64,000 nt of DNA from Echeneis naucrates (taxonomy: Eukaryota > Chordata > Actinopteri > Carangiformes > Echeneidae): the NCBI RefSeq assembly GCF_900963305.1, contig NC_042532.1, forward strand, positions 12,693,207 to 12,757,206. The letters run 5' to 3'. The notes under the pieces are model-generated. The model was given only the letters and a program-made list of their open reading frames with translations, did not search any database and was not told the origin of the DNA. Of the stretch, positions 12,246-23,346 are shown piece after piece. The position numbers were made by a program, and so were the translations under genes. Every line of letters begins with the position of its first letter. Position 1 is the stretch's first letter.

Positions 12246-13150
12246 GGACACTGGATGAATCTTGAGTCTCTCCTCAACTCGTCTTGTCTCTGCTTTATCA
12301 AGACGGCATTTATCAATGAGCAAAAATACAAGCAGCTGCTCACTCATCTCATGGTAACATCCATGTTTAAAAAAAAAAAAAAAAAAAAAAAGCAAACTTA
12401 ACAACAAACTGCTGGATTTGTCTTTGTGATGTGTGCTGTGGATTTTCAAGGACTGAACAAGGCCGATCCTGAACAGCTCACTGTCCCAGGGTGGGATCTA
12501 ATTGGGAGTTGTGTCATGGACTCATTCCTGAGCATTTGGCAACCCGATTTCTGCTGTAGTGAGCTGAACTGTTATGAAACTGGATTCACCGAATCCTCAC
12601 TTTTGAGTGGAGTTAGTTACAAGTCTTAAAAACTGCACTTTGCCCTGGATCTGAATCAGTAACCTCTTATCATTTGTGAACATGATGGTCCACCTGTCTT
12701 CATAGAAAATGCATGTCCCCACTTTCACACAGCTGAGTTCAGTTAGTGCTGAACCTGTAAGACACACTTGTTTGTTCTTATGAGTAGATTTTTAAATTGC
12801 ACGTAAAGGCTAATTCAGTTCTTTTCTATCAGTTTTCATCATTGGCGTCACTGAGAGTGTAAAACAACTTTTAAAATTGTCACAAGAACTTTGAGAGCTC
12901 GAGTTTTAGAAAAGCTTTTCACCTGCAATGAATCTTCATTCATGACTATTATAAGCTCTTCATTTCATGTGATGACTCATACACCATTGTGATGTCTAAA
13001 TATGATGCAAAAGAATCAACCATTATTGCAAATTATTACAACCTTGTCATTTAACTGTATATGTAACATGCCCTCAGTCTGATACCTGCATCTACTTTGC
13101 TTACATTGTACAGTATTGTAGATTAGCTAATAAAAATCAGCACAATGCAA
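12246..13150 (+). other. 3' untranslated region of the TLDc gene
   Basis: After the TGA at 12243-12245 no further coding exon is seen. The stretch includes a long A-run near 12368-12391 and ends at an AATAAA signal (13129-13134). It is read as 3' UTR up to roughly 13150. Confidence 0.6.
13129..13134 (+). terminator. Poly(A) signal of the TLDc gene
   Basis: This is a canonical AATAAA about 885 bp after the TLDc stop codon. It is the first clear plus-strand signal downstream of that stop. Confidence 0.6.
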
Positions 13151-13248
13151 AAACTACAACAACAAAAAACCTTGTATGATTGTGTCCTATTTACAGAAAA
13201 AAAAAAAAAAAACACAATTCAGTAAAAAAAAAAACAAACCCCAAAACC

Positions 13249-13254
13249 TTTATT
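13249..13254 (-). terminator. Poly(A) signal of SELENON
   Basis: TTTATT on the plus strand reads AATAAA on the minus strand, downstream of the SELENON stop and of the SECIS. It implies a SELENON 3' UTR of about 1.3 kb. Confidence 0.5.
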
Positions 13255-13975
13255 TTACCTTGTGAAAAAATGGCACTGGTAGGTTACAGAATAGCAGTGT
13301 TTCTCCCCTAATGGTTTCAAACAGGCAGCTATTTGATGTTGACAGAATCTTGTGTGACTTTTCACGAATAAGTCATATTACATTAGTGTATTCCCATTTA
13401 TCAAAAAGCACAGTCCCTATTTTGCACGAGAGATCAATCTGAAAAAAAGAATTCGTACTTAACGAGGAACTATTTTTTTGAAAACTAGACATGATTTAAA
13501 AAACAGTGAATGCAAAGTTCTGATTGGTTTCTTAATCGCCTTAAAATATTTGGAATTTTCTCATTGGCTTCCTAAAGACACAAACAAACAGATTTTGACT
13601 ACAAGGTATCATGGGATTTTCAGTTCAAGGATTGAACAGTTTTACAAAGATAATTTGGTCAACTGGTTTACATAAATATGAGCCAAGGAGGCAAGCAACT
13701 TACTGAATGTCTATGTGCTAAACAGCTGCCCTAGGTGCAATCCAGTCACTGTATCTGTTAAAAACAAGGTTCTTTGGTGTGTTTACATCTCCCGCTTCAC
13801 AAAAAAACAACAACAAAAAAAACACAACTCCAAAATATTTCAATATTTGGTTTCAAACTCAAAAGTACAAGTCAATGAATCATTTTTATGTGCCACAGTC
13901 TAGTTTTATTTTTCCTGCTGCATTTGTCCCCCGAGACAAAGAAGGGTGTTCCCACCCAGCAGCCTTAGCAAAGAA

Positions 13976-14023
13976 CATCAGGCGTTGCCCAGACCACAGA
14001 GGGCTTTCAGGCAAAGTCTTCAC
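13976..14023 (-). promoter_or_regulatory. SECIS element of SELENON (3' UTR)
   Basis: On the minus strand GTGA (14023-14020) and TGATG (13980-13976) form the expected non-Watson-Crick quartet. A helix includes TTTGCC pairing with GGCAA, and an unpaired AAA lies in the apical part (14007-14005). The element lies about 555 nt past the stop codon. SECIS elements recruit SBP2 and eEFSec so that UGA is read as selenocysteine. The structure was folded by eye only. Confidence 0.75.
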
Positions 14024-14577
14024 AAACTGCTGAAACACAACTGGAGGAAACAGCATTACCATCTCTGTCTCTGGTACAGTTGACAGCAGAAAAACTCAGC
14101 CTGTATTTCATTATTGCACATGCAACACCAGGATATAAAGGGGGACGTATCAAATGGTGCATTGTGTGGTGAATCACTTCCAATTTGCTCTCAAAGTGAC
14201 ATGGGCGCTTAACCTCAAGAACACCGTTTCAAGATTCTATGTTGGATTCTACATGAGCCAACATAAATCAGCAGCCAGAAGCATATAGCAGGTCTAAATA
14301 TTTGCTATGGGCGAATGCCAGGCCTTTATATCACATTGAAGTATAGTATATTGACTAATAGTAAAGTGTGTGAGCTTTTCGTCATATTAGGGATACTGTA
14401 TATAAAACATGTCTGACTAGGAGAGATGACAGAATAAATAGTAAAAATAAGGCAAAAATGTTTTTCAGCTGCCAACACTACAAAAAAAGTTTAGTTTCTT
14501 TCTTATCATGGGTCATTACCCAGAGGAATGATTATCATTTCCTCCACTTCATTCTCAGTCTCTATCGCACACAAACA

Positions 14578-17500
14578 TTACTGTGCCAGGTACACCTTAG
14601 CTTTCTCCAACCCTTCTTTCAGGAAACTGATATAAGTGGATGTAGAGGGGTCCTCGAACCCTGCAGAGAAGCTGAAAGTTGCTCCTTCTTCCTCTGGTTT
14701 CATGGCCGTCTGGTCCAGGAAGAAGTTGGCATTGATGTGATGGACCTAAAACAACACAGAGAAAAGCTTTCACCGAGGCTTGGAAAAACCTTGAGGACAA
14801 CACACGTTTGTTATTTAGTTGGCATCAGCTTCACTCATCTCTATCCAATAGCGTGTTATCTTGTTAACGAGAGGTCAACAATTATTATTGATTGTGATTC
14901 ACATACTAATATCAGCCTGATTTTTTTTTTTTTTAACCTGTTCTCCTCATCAGCTGGGGCAGGCAGTATGAATGTTCCTGGTGCTTTGTTGTGCTAAAAT
15001 AGTTTTACTCTGAAAAGGAGTGTGGCATATTCCTCCTGTTTCCATTTGCATTTAACTTTATTGGCAATGGTATTGGTTTGATGGTAAAGTTCAAGAGAGG
15101 ATAGAGCAAGCGAACAAAACAGCAAAAACAAACAAAAAAAAAAAAAAAAAGCAAGAACAACAGCAGCAGCAGCTGCAACACTATTAACGGGGGGGAGACA
15201 GGGGCATACAGAAACGACAACAACAGCAATCAGCCATCAGCCTGATTTTATTACCCAAAATACTTACAATGGTTCCATTAGGCAGTGCCACCATCATCTC
15301 CACAGGGAAATTGTACTTCTCCAGATGTAATCGGGCCTTTTCACCCAACACGGGGTTCTGCTCATCAGCCTGAAAAAAAAGAGTAAACTCAATTGCAGCA
15401 ACATTAGCAGCAGTCTAGACTAAACTAGACACAATTGCACTCAAAAGTAAATGCGGGATAATGTGGGTGCTCGTGCATTATGCATACATGACAGCTCACC
15501 TGTATATTCTCCAGCTCTTTCACCAGAGACCAGCTGCTGACAAAGCTCTGGTTGAGCAAGGCCAGGACGGGCGAACTTTCCAGGACAGTCTCCCGGAGAG
15601 TTCGCCCTGAACCTGAAAACGTACATTGAGAACAGAGATGTTAAATACACCATAAAAAAAACAAAAAAAACAAAACAAAACAACAATTTTAAGCAAAACT
15701 GTGTTGCATTTATCTGGACCAACTGCCCTCTGACGGTAATAATGGGATAATGCTAAATGATAAAATGTGTTATCAAAATCATTTGGTCAACCCGAAATGA
15801 AAGTATTAATAGCATAAATGGAGCAAAGCAATAAAGTCCTGGAAATGGGTATTAAATCTATATATGTTTCCATAGTCACTTATGAAGGCTACATTTTATT
15901 GACGATTGGTCCACTTTTAAAGGGATTCTCTGAGAAAGGCATAATCCACCATAATTTAGCACAATAAATTCATATGAAATTAATTTGAGGATGAACACTC
16001 CTGAAGAATAAAATATTTAGACTATGCATGAGACACCAAGCTTTTGTGGCATTGTTTTTAAAATTGACTTGGGAAATTTTTAGCCTTGGCTAATCTTACT
16101 CTTCTGGAATGCCACTAACAGTGCACAGTGCCTTGCAATCAATTAGCTGCTACTCGTCTGACCTCAGCAGGACTGGTCATCTAATGCTCCCCAAAGCAGA
16201 ATGGAATGCACCAGTTTCTTCTCTGCTTTGGCTCGCTCAAAGGCCTCAGAAAAAGGCAGGTAGGACACCTACGAAGGAGAGCGATGAGAAACAATACCAC
16301 AACAACTGCTTCATACCAACTCCAAGGGAAAAGTAAGTAACGTGGATGTTTACCTTCTTAAAGGGGTAGAAGGTGACCTCCAGGTGTCGAGTGGCTTCTT
16401 GCTGACTGATCTCCGAGGTCCAGTGAATGTCTTCAAAGACAAACTGGATCGGCTCGATGCTCTTGTCCCGACTGTCAATAATGTTGCCCTCCTCATCTGT
16501 GATGATTGATGGAGTGGATGGGCCTGTGGACTGCAGCTCTAACTGTAGATACACAAAGAGCCTTAAATACAAAGGTTATATACTTCAAGTCCTAAGATTT
16601 TGTAACATTTGATTTCTACGGTAGCACATGTTAGAATACAAAAATAACAATATAGACCAGGAAACATAAAGCGCATAACATGGCTTTCCTGTAGTGTAGC
16701 CCAGGTGCCAAAACGAAAAAACTGGAAGGGGAATATAATAATAGGTGTAATATTGGAAAAATTACCCATAGGCCAATCTATCACGAACAACAATAAGTCA
16801 AGAGTGACAGGAAAGACTATAGCCCTTAAACGAAACACTCAGTTGGAAAATAATTGGACAGAATTGGTTTAATTTGGCTTAACGGCCAAGAAGGAATTTA
16901 GTGTTAACAAATTAATACAGAGGGCACTTCATCATGTAGCTGTACAAAGATAAGAGCAGTAAGTCCTATAATATCACATGAGTTAAGTAATATAGGCCTC
17001 AGGTTTTTTTTAAGTAGAAATGCATCATTTTACCTGAGGCAGATATCCAATGTCCACCTCCATGTTGCTGCTCTCACTGGCTCCGTACAGCCACTCCATG
17101 TCCACATTCAACGATCTGGGACAGAACAAGACACGTCACACCAGCTCTCCAGTCGCTAATGGCAGCATTGGGACACCACACTCAAAGGTTTTACCTGTCA
17201 TTTGGGACGTAGAGGTGGAAGTGACGGACATGAGAAGCATCTTTAGAGAGGATGATGTTCCCAGTGAACTGACCCGGGGTGAACCAGAAGGGAAAGTCTG
17301 GCATATCGTTAAGCTGGAATTCTGCATGAATCCTGTGGAGGAAAACAACAAAAGAGGTCAAGTATCTAGTGAAGCCCAATAAGTGGTTATACATGTCTAT
17401 TCTCATAAATTCAGTAAACTGAATAGAAAGATAATCTTTTTCCAAAGTAAATCATTACACATTTTCTGGGAGTAATAGCATTTATTCAACATCAGTTTGC

Positions 17501-19597
17501 AAAGACTTTTGTCCATGTTACATAGCAGCTGCATTAAAATACAGCTCTGAGTGAAGATGCCGCTGAAAATGTTTCAATCCATGATGTTTGGTATTTGAGA
17601 CTACTGCTATCCAGTTTTGTAAAATGTCTGAGCAAGCTTTAAGTGAGTAAAATCTGGGGTTAAAAAATAATCAAACTAATTATTTTGGAGGTTATTTAAT
17701 ACATATCAGTACACAACATTCACTCAGTCAATGACCTAATTGTAATGTAAAAGAACCAACATAATAGTGTGTATCTGTCACTCACCTGAAGACAATGTCG
17801 TAATAAAAGTCATTGCTGGCACGAATGCAGGCGGCTGTGCCCTGAGGAGCAAAACGTGATTTGATGAAGGGGCGAGGATGGAACATACTCAGTAAAGAGT
17901 GGATGAGAACCTGCAGGAGGAGAAGAGCAGATATAAGATACAGGTCAGTCATCCCAGTAAACTTATAATAAGACTAAACAGGAATGCTTTTTAGAATACC
18001 TCTTTGCCTTTTGGTGTGGGAGGGTGGTAACGATTGTTGGGCAGGTATCCAGTAAAGATGTTGAGCTCACTAGGGATCACCCACCACGTGTCTCCCACTG
18101 CGACCTTGTTCTTTGGGGGGAGGAAATACCTGAACTGGCTGGCAGAGAAAGAAGAGGAAGGCACTGCTGGGCTTTTCCATGACCGCAGACCACTCAGGGA
18201 ACTGTGAGAAACCTGGAAGAGACACCAAAGATTTTGTCAATTTCATATGAATCAATTGAAATAATCTCAAGGTGTGATATAGAAGCAAACACACCAGAAA
18301 ACACAAGACACAGGATGGAGAAAGAGAGAAGTCATCGCAGAGCTACAGAAACTAGCAGATCTGAATAACTCACAGTGGCAAAGAACTTGTCTTACCCCAA
18401 GGAAACCATCCTTGCTTTTTGTCATAGAGTCGAGCATCAGGGGCTGCATTTTGGCCTCCAAGATCAATGTCTCTCCATTGGGGTCATGGATGACATCCTC
18501 TTCAACATCCACAGGGGGTGCGATCCCTGTGAGGAAGCCGTAGAATCACAGTGGGGTTATGCAGCATGTGAGCAGTGATTCTCTCCTTTTGTTATTAACA
18601 GAGGAGACAAAGAGATCATGTACCCGTGAGTTTCTCTGCAATTGGTTTAAACTCCTCTGGACTGAGATAGAGGTCATGGTCGGTGTCTAGGGAGGAGAAG
18701 AGAAAAAGCCCCTCAGCACCCAGAGTTCGCACACACTCTTCCTGTTGGAGGGACACATGAGTTAGACTGATCCTTATTGTCATGTCACATGCTTCAAGGA
18801 TTTTCAATGCAGCATGAAAACTGGGCCAGTGAGCCCTCACATCACATCGAACACTGACATATTGGAAAGAGATGCAGGAGAGAAACACTGCAGATCATTA
18901 CAGTGCTGTAGTATCTCTCTCAACATTCAACAGCAGGCTTGTCTGGATAGAAATCAGCCCTGAGGCCACAGATTCCTCCCATGCAGACCCCCCTCCCTCT
19001 TTTTTCTTTGACAGATGCGTGCCTACTAGCGCGTTTACAATGGAGGGGAAAGGAGGGGGAGGGAGGTGAAGAAGAACTTTAGGACCCTCTGCAGCCAAAC
19101 AGGAGGGTGGGCTGAGTTTCACCATCTGGGACAAAGAGGCACAACCTCTAATAAGTCCCCATGGGGTGGAAACAACTGCAGATGTGGTGTTTTAAGGCAG
19201 CTGGTGTCTGACATTCAAGACATATTCCGACAAATGTACATCATACGAATCACTGTAAAATGCACCTTAAGGGCCAATGCAAACTTTCTACTCCTAAATC
19301 AGGAGATTGGTAGTATTTAAATATTACACACAGATAATTGAATGAGTTCACTGCTACTGATGATTTTGGCAAAATAAAATAAGTTCACATCACTGCCACA
19401 ACATTGGACGTTATTACAGATGTGGATCTCACGTGACGTCTGACGAGCTGGGCATCTTGATAATTCCTGATCCCCAAAGCGAGGAGAGGGACAGCCCCGA
19501 CTACCAGCAGGGTCCACAGCCCCCTGCTGATCCAGGACCCGGACCTCGGGCTCTGCTGCCCATCCTCGCCGAGTCTTTTATCCACGTCCGCGGCCAT
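14578..19597 (-). CDS. selenon: Selenoprotein N
   Basis: Twelve coding exons (complement): 19433-19597, 18624-18741, 18396-18526, 18000-18212, 17786-17910, 17195-17332, 17034-17115, 16354-16542, 16163-16268, 15500-15612, 15268-15369, 14578-14745. They total 1650 nt and 549 residues when the UGA is read as Sec. Selenoprotein N is an ER membrane glycoprotein that senses luminal calcium and supports SERCA and redox balance; human mutations cause SELENON myopathy. A hydrophobic segment at about residues 28-45 is the membrane anchor. A canonical EF-hand loop is at residues 74-85 ([12 protein letters not shown]). The redox motif SCUG is at 420-423, with Sec422 at 16166-16164. All phases join correctly. 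The C-terminus ([10 protein letters not shown]) is intact. Any annotation that treats UGA as stop would truncate it by 127 residues. Confidence 0.96.
15569..15607 (-). promoter_or_regulatory. Selenocysteine redefinition element (SRE) stem-loop
   Basis: In the SELENON mRNA a perfect 9-bp stem, GGGCGAACT (15607-15599) with AGTTCGCCC (15577-15569), begins six nucleotides after the UGA once the intron is removed. The loop contains a smaller CTCC/GGGAG hairpin. A stem-loop at this spot is known in mammalian SELENON, where it stimulates UGA readthrough. It lies within coding sequence ([11 protein letters not shown]). Confidence 0.75.
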
Positions 19598-20675
19598 CCT
19601 CGACCTCCACCTAGGCTACTTGGTCGAGGACATGGTCGCCGGAGAGCGTCCAAAACCGGCGATCGGGACTCCGGAGTGAACTTTCCCTCCCTAGAAGTGT
19701 TTCAAATCCGCCGACAGGTTTGGGAGTCCGGCAGCCGAGATCCGCGCGTCCTCTCCCGCCGACAGTCTCGCTGGCGGCCGCTGGGAGGTTTTAGCTGGCA
19801 GCACAGATTTCTTATTTCCCACAACCAATGTGGAAACCATATGGATGTGGTTAATATATGTCAAGTAGGCGGGATAAAACCGGAAACACGGCGTTTCCGG
19901 GCTCGACATAAAACCAGGTTTAGGCATAGACTGTAAAACGGATTAATACTCAAATATAGCGAGTCTAGATTTTGTTGGATTAAACACGTCGAAGCCGTCA
20001 GTGTGCTCCGTTCACTCGAAACAGAAGACAGGGATTACCTTGAACAATTTACAACAACGTTTTCCCTTTAGTTTAGTCCCACTTTCTCATCTTTGCGCCA
20101 TCCATTGATTTATTTTGAAAGGACTGACCGGATGCTCTGATTTATATTCCTTCGAGCTTTGTAAGGAGTTATGTGTTTGCACAGCAGACGCATTTAAAGG
20201 GACAGACTCCCATTATTCACCCCAGGAATGTCGGCTAACAAGCTTCAATTATAGCTTTCTTTGCCAAACAGTTTTCTCATTAAAACTGTTCTAACCTCAT
20301 GTGTATCAGTGAAAATTAGACCTTTTTTACAGTGGAATCTGTATCTGCGAAGATGTAATTTTGTTGCAGAGTCATAGACCGCAAAAGTTCAACTTTGGGT
20401 CAATTTTATCTGAAAATGCAATAAAAGCTGAGTGACCCTTCCTTTGAGGGTAAGAAAAACACATGAAAAACAAAAATAATATGTTATTTTCTCCTGAGTG
20501 TTTTAACTGAAATTATATTTTAAAGAGCATAGATTTAAACTTATTCTGGTTGCAAAATAATTACACAAAATCTTTTTGCAATGGAAATATTTTTTACTAT
20601 TGCTTTCAGAGAAATATTGCTCTACACTGTTGTGTAGTATAAATGTAATCTGTCTCAATCCACCATTTCATAATT

Positions 20676-20681
20676 TTATTA
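20676..20681 (-). terminator. Possible poly(A) signal of ZNF593
   Basis: A minus-strand AATAAA-type hexamer lies about 270 bp past the ZNF593 stop. It is the first good candidate and has no further support. Confidence 0.3.
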
Positions 20682-20947
20682 TTCCACACAGTTCCACACA
20701 TACTCAGTATTTACATAGGTACATGCTGTATGAGACTTTTCATTGTAAGGCTCTTCTCATTCTGGTGATAACCAGAATTTAACTAGCCAGTTATAGCACA
20801 ACTAGCTCAAAAATTAAAACAAGCTGTATTTGTCATGAAAGGGCATTTGAACAATGCAGCCGATGTGTGTGACCACAGGCAATCACACCGTTTTGCCAAT
20901 GCTTCTGTTATGGAGTTAATCAGTCCACTGGTTAACATCAGCAGTTC

Positions 20948-21883
20948 TCAGTCCATGCTTTCTTCAACAGGCTGTGTCTTCACTTCAATAGTTTTTGGAG
21001 GGATGTAGGAGCCCATACCTGCTGCTCTCTCTGCCTCTGCTTGGGTGTAGGGCTCCTCTCTGAGCTGCTTCAACCTGGATAGACCAAAAAAAAAAAAAAA
21101 AAACAACGTAATCACTATCACTTGTGACCAATAAGTAAACTGATTAAGTTTGTTTTGCCACACAATATGTGAGTGCTGACAGAATAATGCATAAGACACC
21201 TTACCGTTTCTTGTGCACTTTACTTTTAAAGTGCTCTTTCAGGGATCTCATATCCACAAAAATATCTCCTGCAAGACAAAGCACCACTGTGTTAAACAGC
21301 TATTTGCAACACACTCTTGAGCTGAAATAATTTATTAAATTAGTCTATTGGTTCCCAACTTGACCTCCAACCCCTAAAAGTTAACTGAGGGGATAACATA
21401 GGAAAAATGCACTGATGCTGATGAGATTTCTTCTTTTTAAGTATTCACATCTGGGATCTGACAACATGTCACATAGTGTCAAATAAAATTCGTTCAGCTG
21501 GTCCATAAAAGTATATTAAGTAGGATCGTAAATGTAACATTTCTGGAACTTGACATGAACCACTAATTTAATTATGAATGAAAACAAAGAGGAAAGGAAT
21601 CAGTGGCAAGAAAAAGTAGTTGAATGTAATGTGATGGTTGTGTTTTGGATTGACCCCTTAAAAACAAACAGGGAAATACTCACGCGCAGTGTAAACAATA
21701 ATGTTGTGCACATCCCGTCACGTCGTAGTCCACGTCCTGGTGCAGCAGTTTGGCTGCTGTCTCAGGCTTCATGTCCGAGTGGATCTGGTCCAGGTCTTTG
21801 GTCCTGCGCTTCGTCTTCCATGTCTTCGCGATGTTCTTCTTCTTGTCACTCTTGTGGTTTCCTTTTTGTTTGGATTTCCCCAT
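20948..21883 (-). CDS. znf593: Zinc finger protein 593 (Bud20-type ribosome biogenesis factor)
   Basis: Coding exons (complement): 21684-21883, 21205-21268, 20948-21074. The start is the ATG at 21883, giving [12 protein letters not shown], which aligns with the basic N-terminus of vertebrate ZNF593. A single C2H2 finger is built from CLHC at the end of exon 1 and H-x5-H in exon 2 ([12 protein letters not shown]). The third exon gives the conserved [20 protein letters not shown]. The yeast orthologue Bud20 shuttles with pre-60S particles. The exons sum to 391 nt, one more than a whole number of codons: the exon 1/2 junction is out of frame by one base (see findings). A noncoding first exon is likely at 22156 to about 22200 (donor GGAGG|GTAAG), with an acceptor just before 21899. 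Confidence 0.88.
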
Positions 21884-22155
21884 GTTAGATCCCACGGGAC
21901 TGCAACAGACACCGCCTGTCCGATTACACGTATTTAATATAAGGGGGAAGCTTTAAGAGGATCAGGATCGGTCCATAAACACTATCCAGATCTTTATGTA
22001 AAGTATTAAACCCAAAATGGCCGTTTTTATGTCTCCGCTGATAATATTTAAAGGGTTGTCAAGCCGCTGCCACCCGAATCCTTCAGCTGAAATAATGTTA
22101 AAGCAGATTTGCTTCTATAAAACCTTTGGCAGATCCATTTTAAGATGTTGCTTAC

Positions 22156-22205
22156 CCTCCACACGTGCGTCCGACAGAGATGAATGTACTTCCGGGTCAA
22201 AACCA
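22156..22205 (-). other. Probable noncoding first exon of ZNF593
   Basis: On the minus strand an ETS-like CCGGAAGT is followed by a short segment ending in a good donor (GGAGG|gtaagc). The ATG exon has its own acceptor (ctgttgcag) at 21900, 17 nt before the start codon. Together they imply a spliced 5' UTR. Confidence 0.5.
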
Positions 22206-22735
22206 AAGTTACGTACACCTGCTCACCTGTAGAGGGTGCCAAGTGCCACTGTTTGGAAAAGACTGGAGGTAAAGTAAAGAAAGGCTGGACTCGAGTCTGC
22301 AACATGGAGAAACGGATAAATGCGAACATTTGTGGTCTGTGTCTCCTGAACAACCATTAAATAAACGCACAGCAACCGCTGAATTGTTGGAAGGAGTGTG
22401 CATATTTTACAATATAGCAGACAAAACTGATGCACAGGATGATATAAGTAGTGCCTCGAAGTCACAAAGTTCTGGACAACAGATATATTGGGTTTTTGAA
22501 CACATTCCTGTGTCAGATCATTTTAACTACATCCCCACATGGATGGTCAGAGGGTAGATCTTCCCCACGGTTAAGTTAGCAGGAATCTACTTCTACACAT
22601 AGGTGCAGATGTTTCAGGTGGCAAACAGTTACATAAGTTTCAGCTGTTTTTCACAGTACAAGCTGTTGTTTTGAATGATGAACCACATACTCCCCATAAA
22701 AAAATAATGATGATGATGAGAAGAAGAAGAGAAAT

Positions 22736-23080
22736 ATAGGGCTGTAACAATTCGTTGATTAAACAATCAGTCGACTCACAGAAAAATGTTGGCAGCTTGT
22801 GGCAGCTTGATTTATCTTGCATTAAAAAAAATATTTCTTGCTGTCTAACTCTAGCAAAACATAAAACTCCACAAGAAAAGGATCAAAATTAGCTTTATTG
22901 GCCAAATATGTTTACAAATGTACAAAAATACAAATGAGTTTCTTGTGGCTCTGAGTGTATGACTCACTCACCTTACTACTGACAGTATAACATGCTAGGA
23001 GATTCTCATAGACATAATGACAGTGACAAAAAATAGCAAAGACAAATAAACATAAACATATTAGAGTAGGTTAAGAAATA
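22736..23080. repeat. Fish interspersed repeat fragments
   Basis: The run 'gggctgtaacaattcgttgattaaac' at 22739 resembles the same decayed element as at 7755. From about 22880, 'tagctttattggccaaatatg' resembles tails of teleost retroposons, followed by an A-rich stretch. Ends are not defined. The 22.2-23.3 kb interval holds no gene I can see. Confidence 0.4.
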
Positions 23081-23346
23081 AAAAAAAAGCATCAGGAAAC
23101 ACGGAGATTTTATATTTCAGTAGCGTTGTGGCGGACAGGACACCTACGATTCGCTCTAAATCATAAATTCATCATAAAATAAAATGAATTAAATAGCGAT
23201 CAAAGTCACCCACTTTTCCCCGCGACGGATGCGGGTCATCCGGGTGAAGTTCAGCCTCCGAACTCAGCTGACAAGGTTAAATATTCCGACGGCACTTGAA
23301 GGCGGCGTCAGACTGCACTGCATACGCGCCGTGGCGGAGAGCGAAG

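Noticed and set aside
16163-16166. TGA as a stop truncating SELENON
   Set aside because: It lies in the conserved SCUG motif, the frame continues over three more exons, and SRE and SECIS elements are present.
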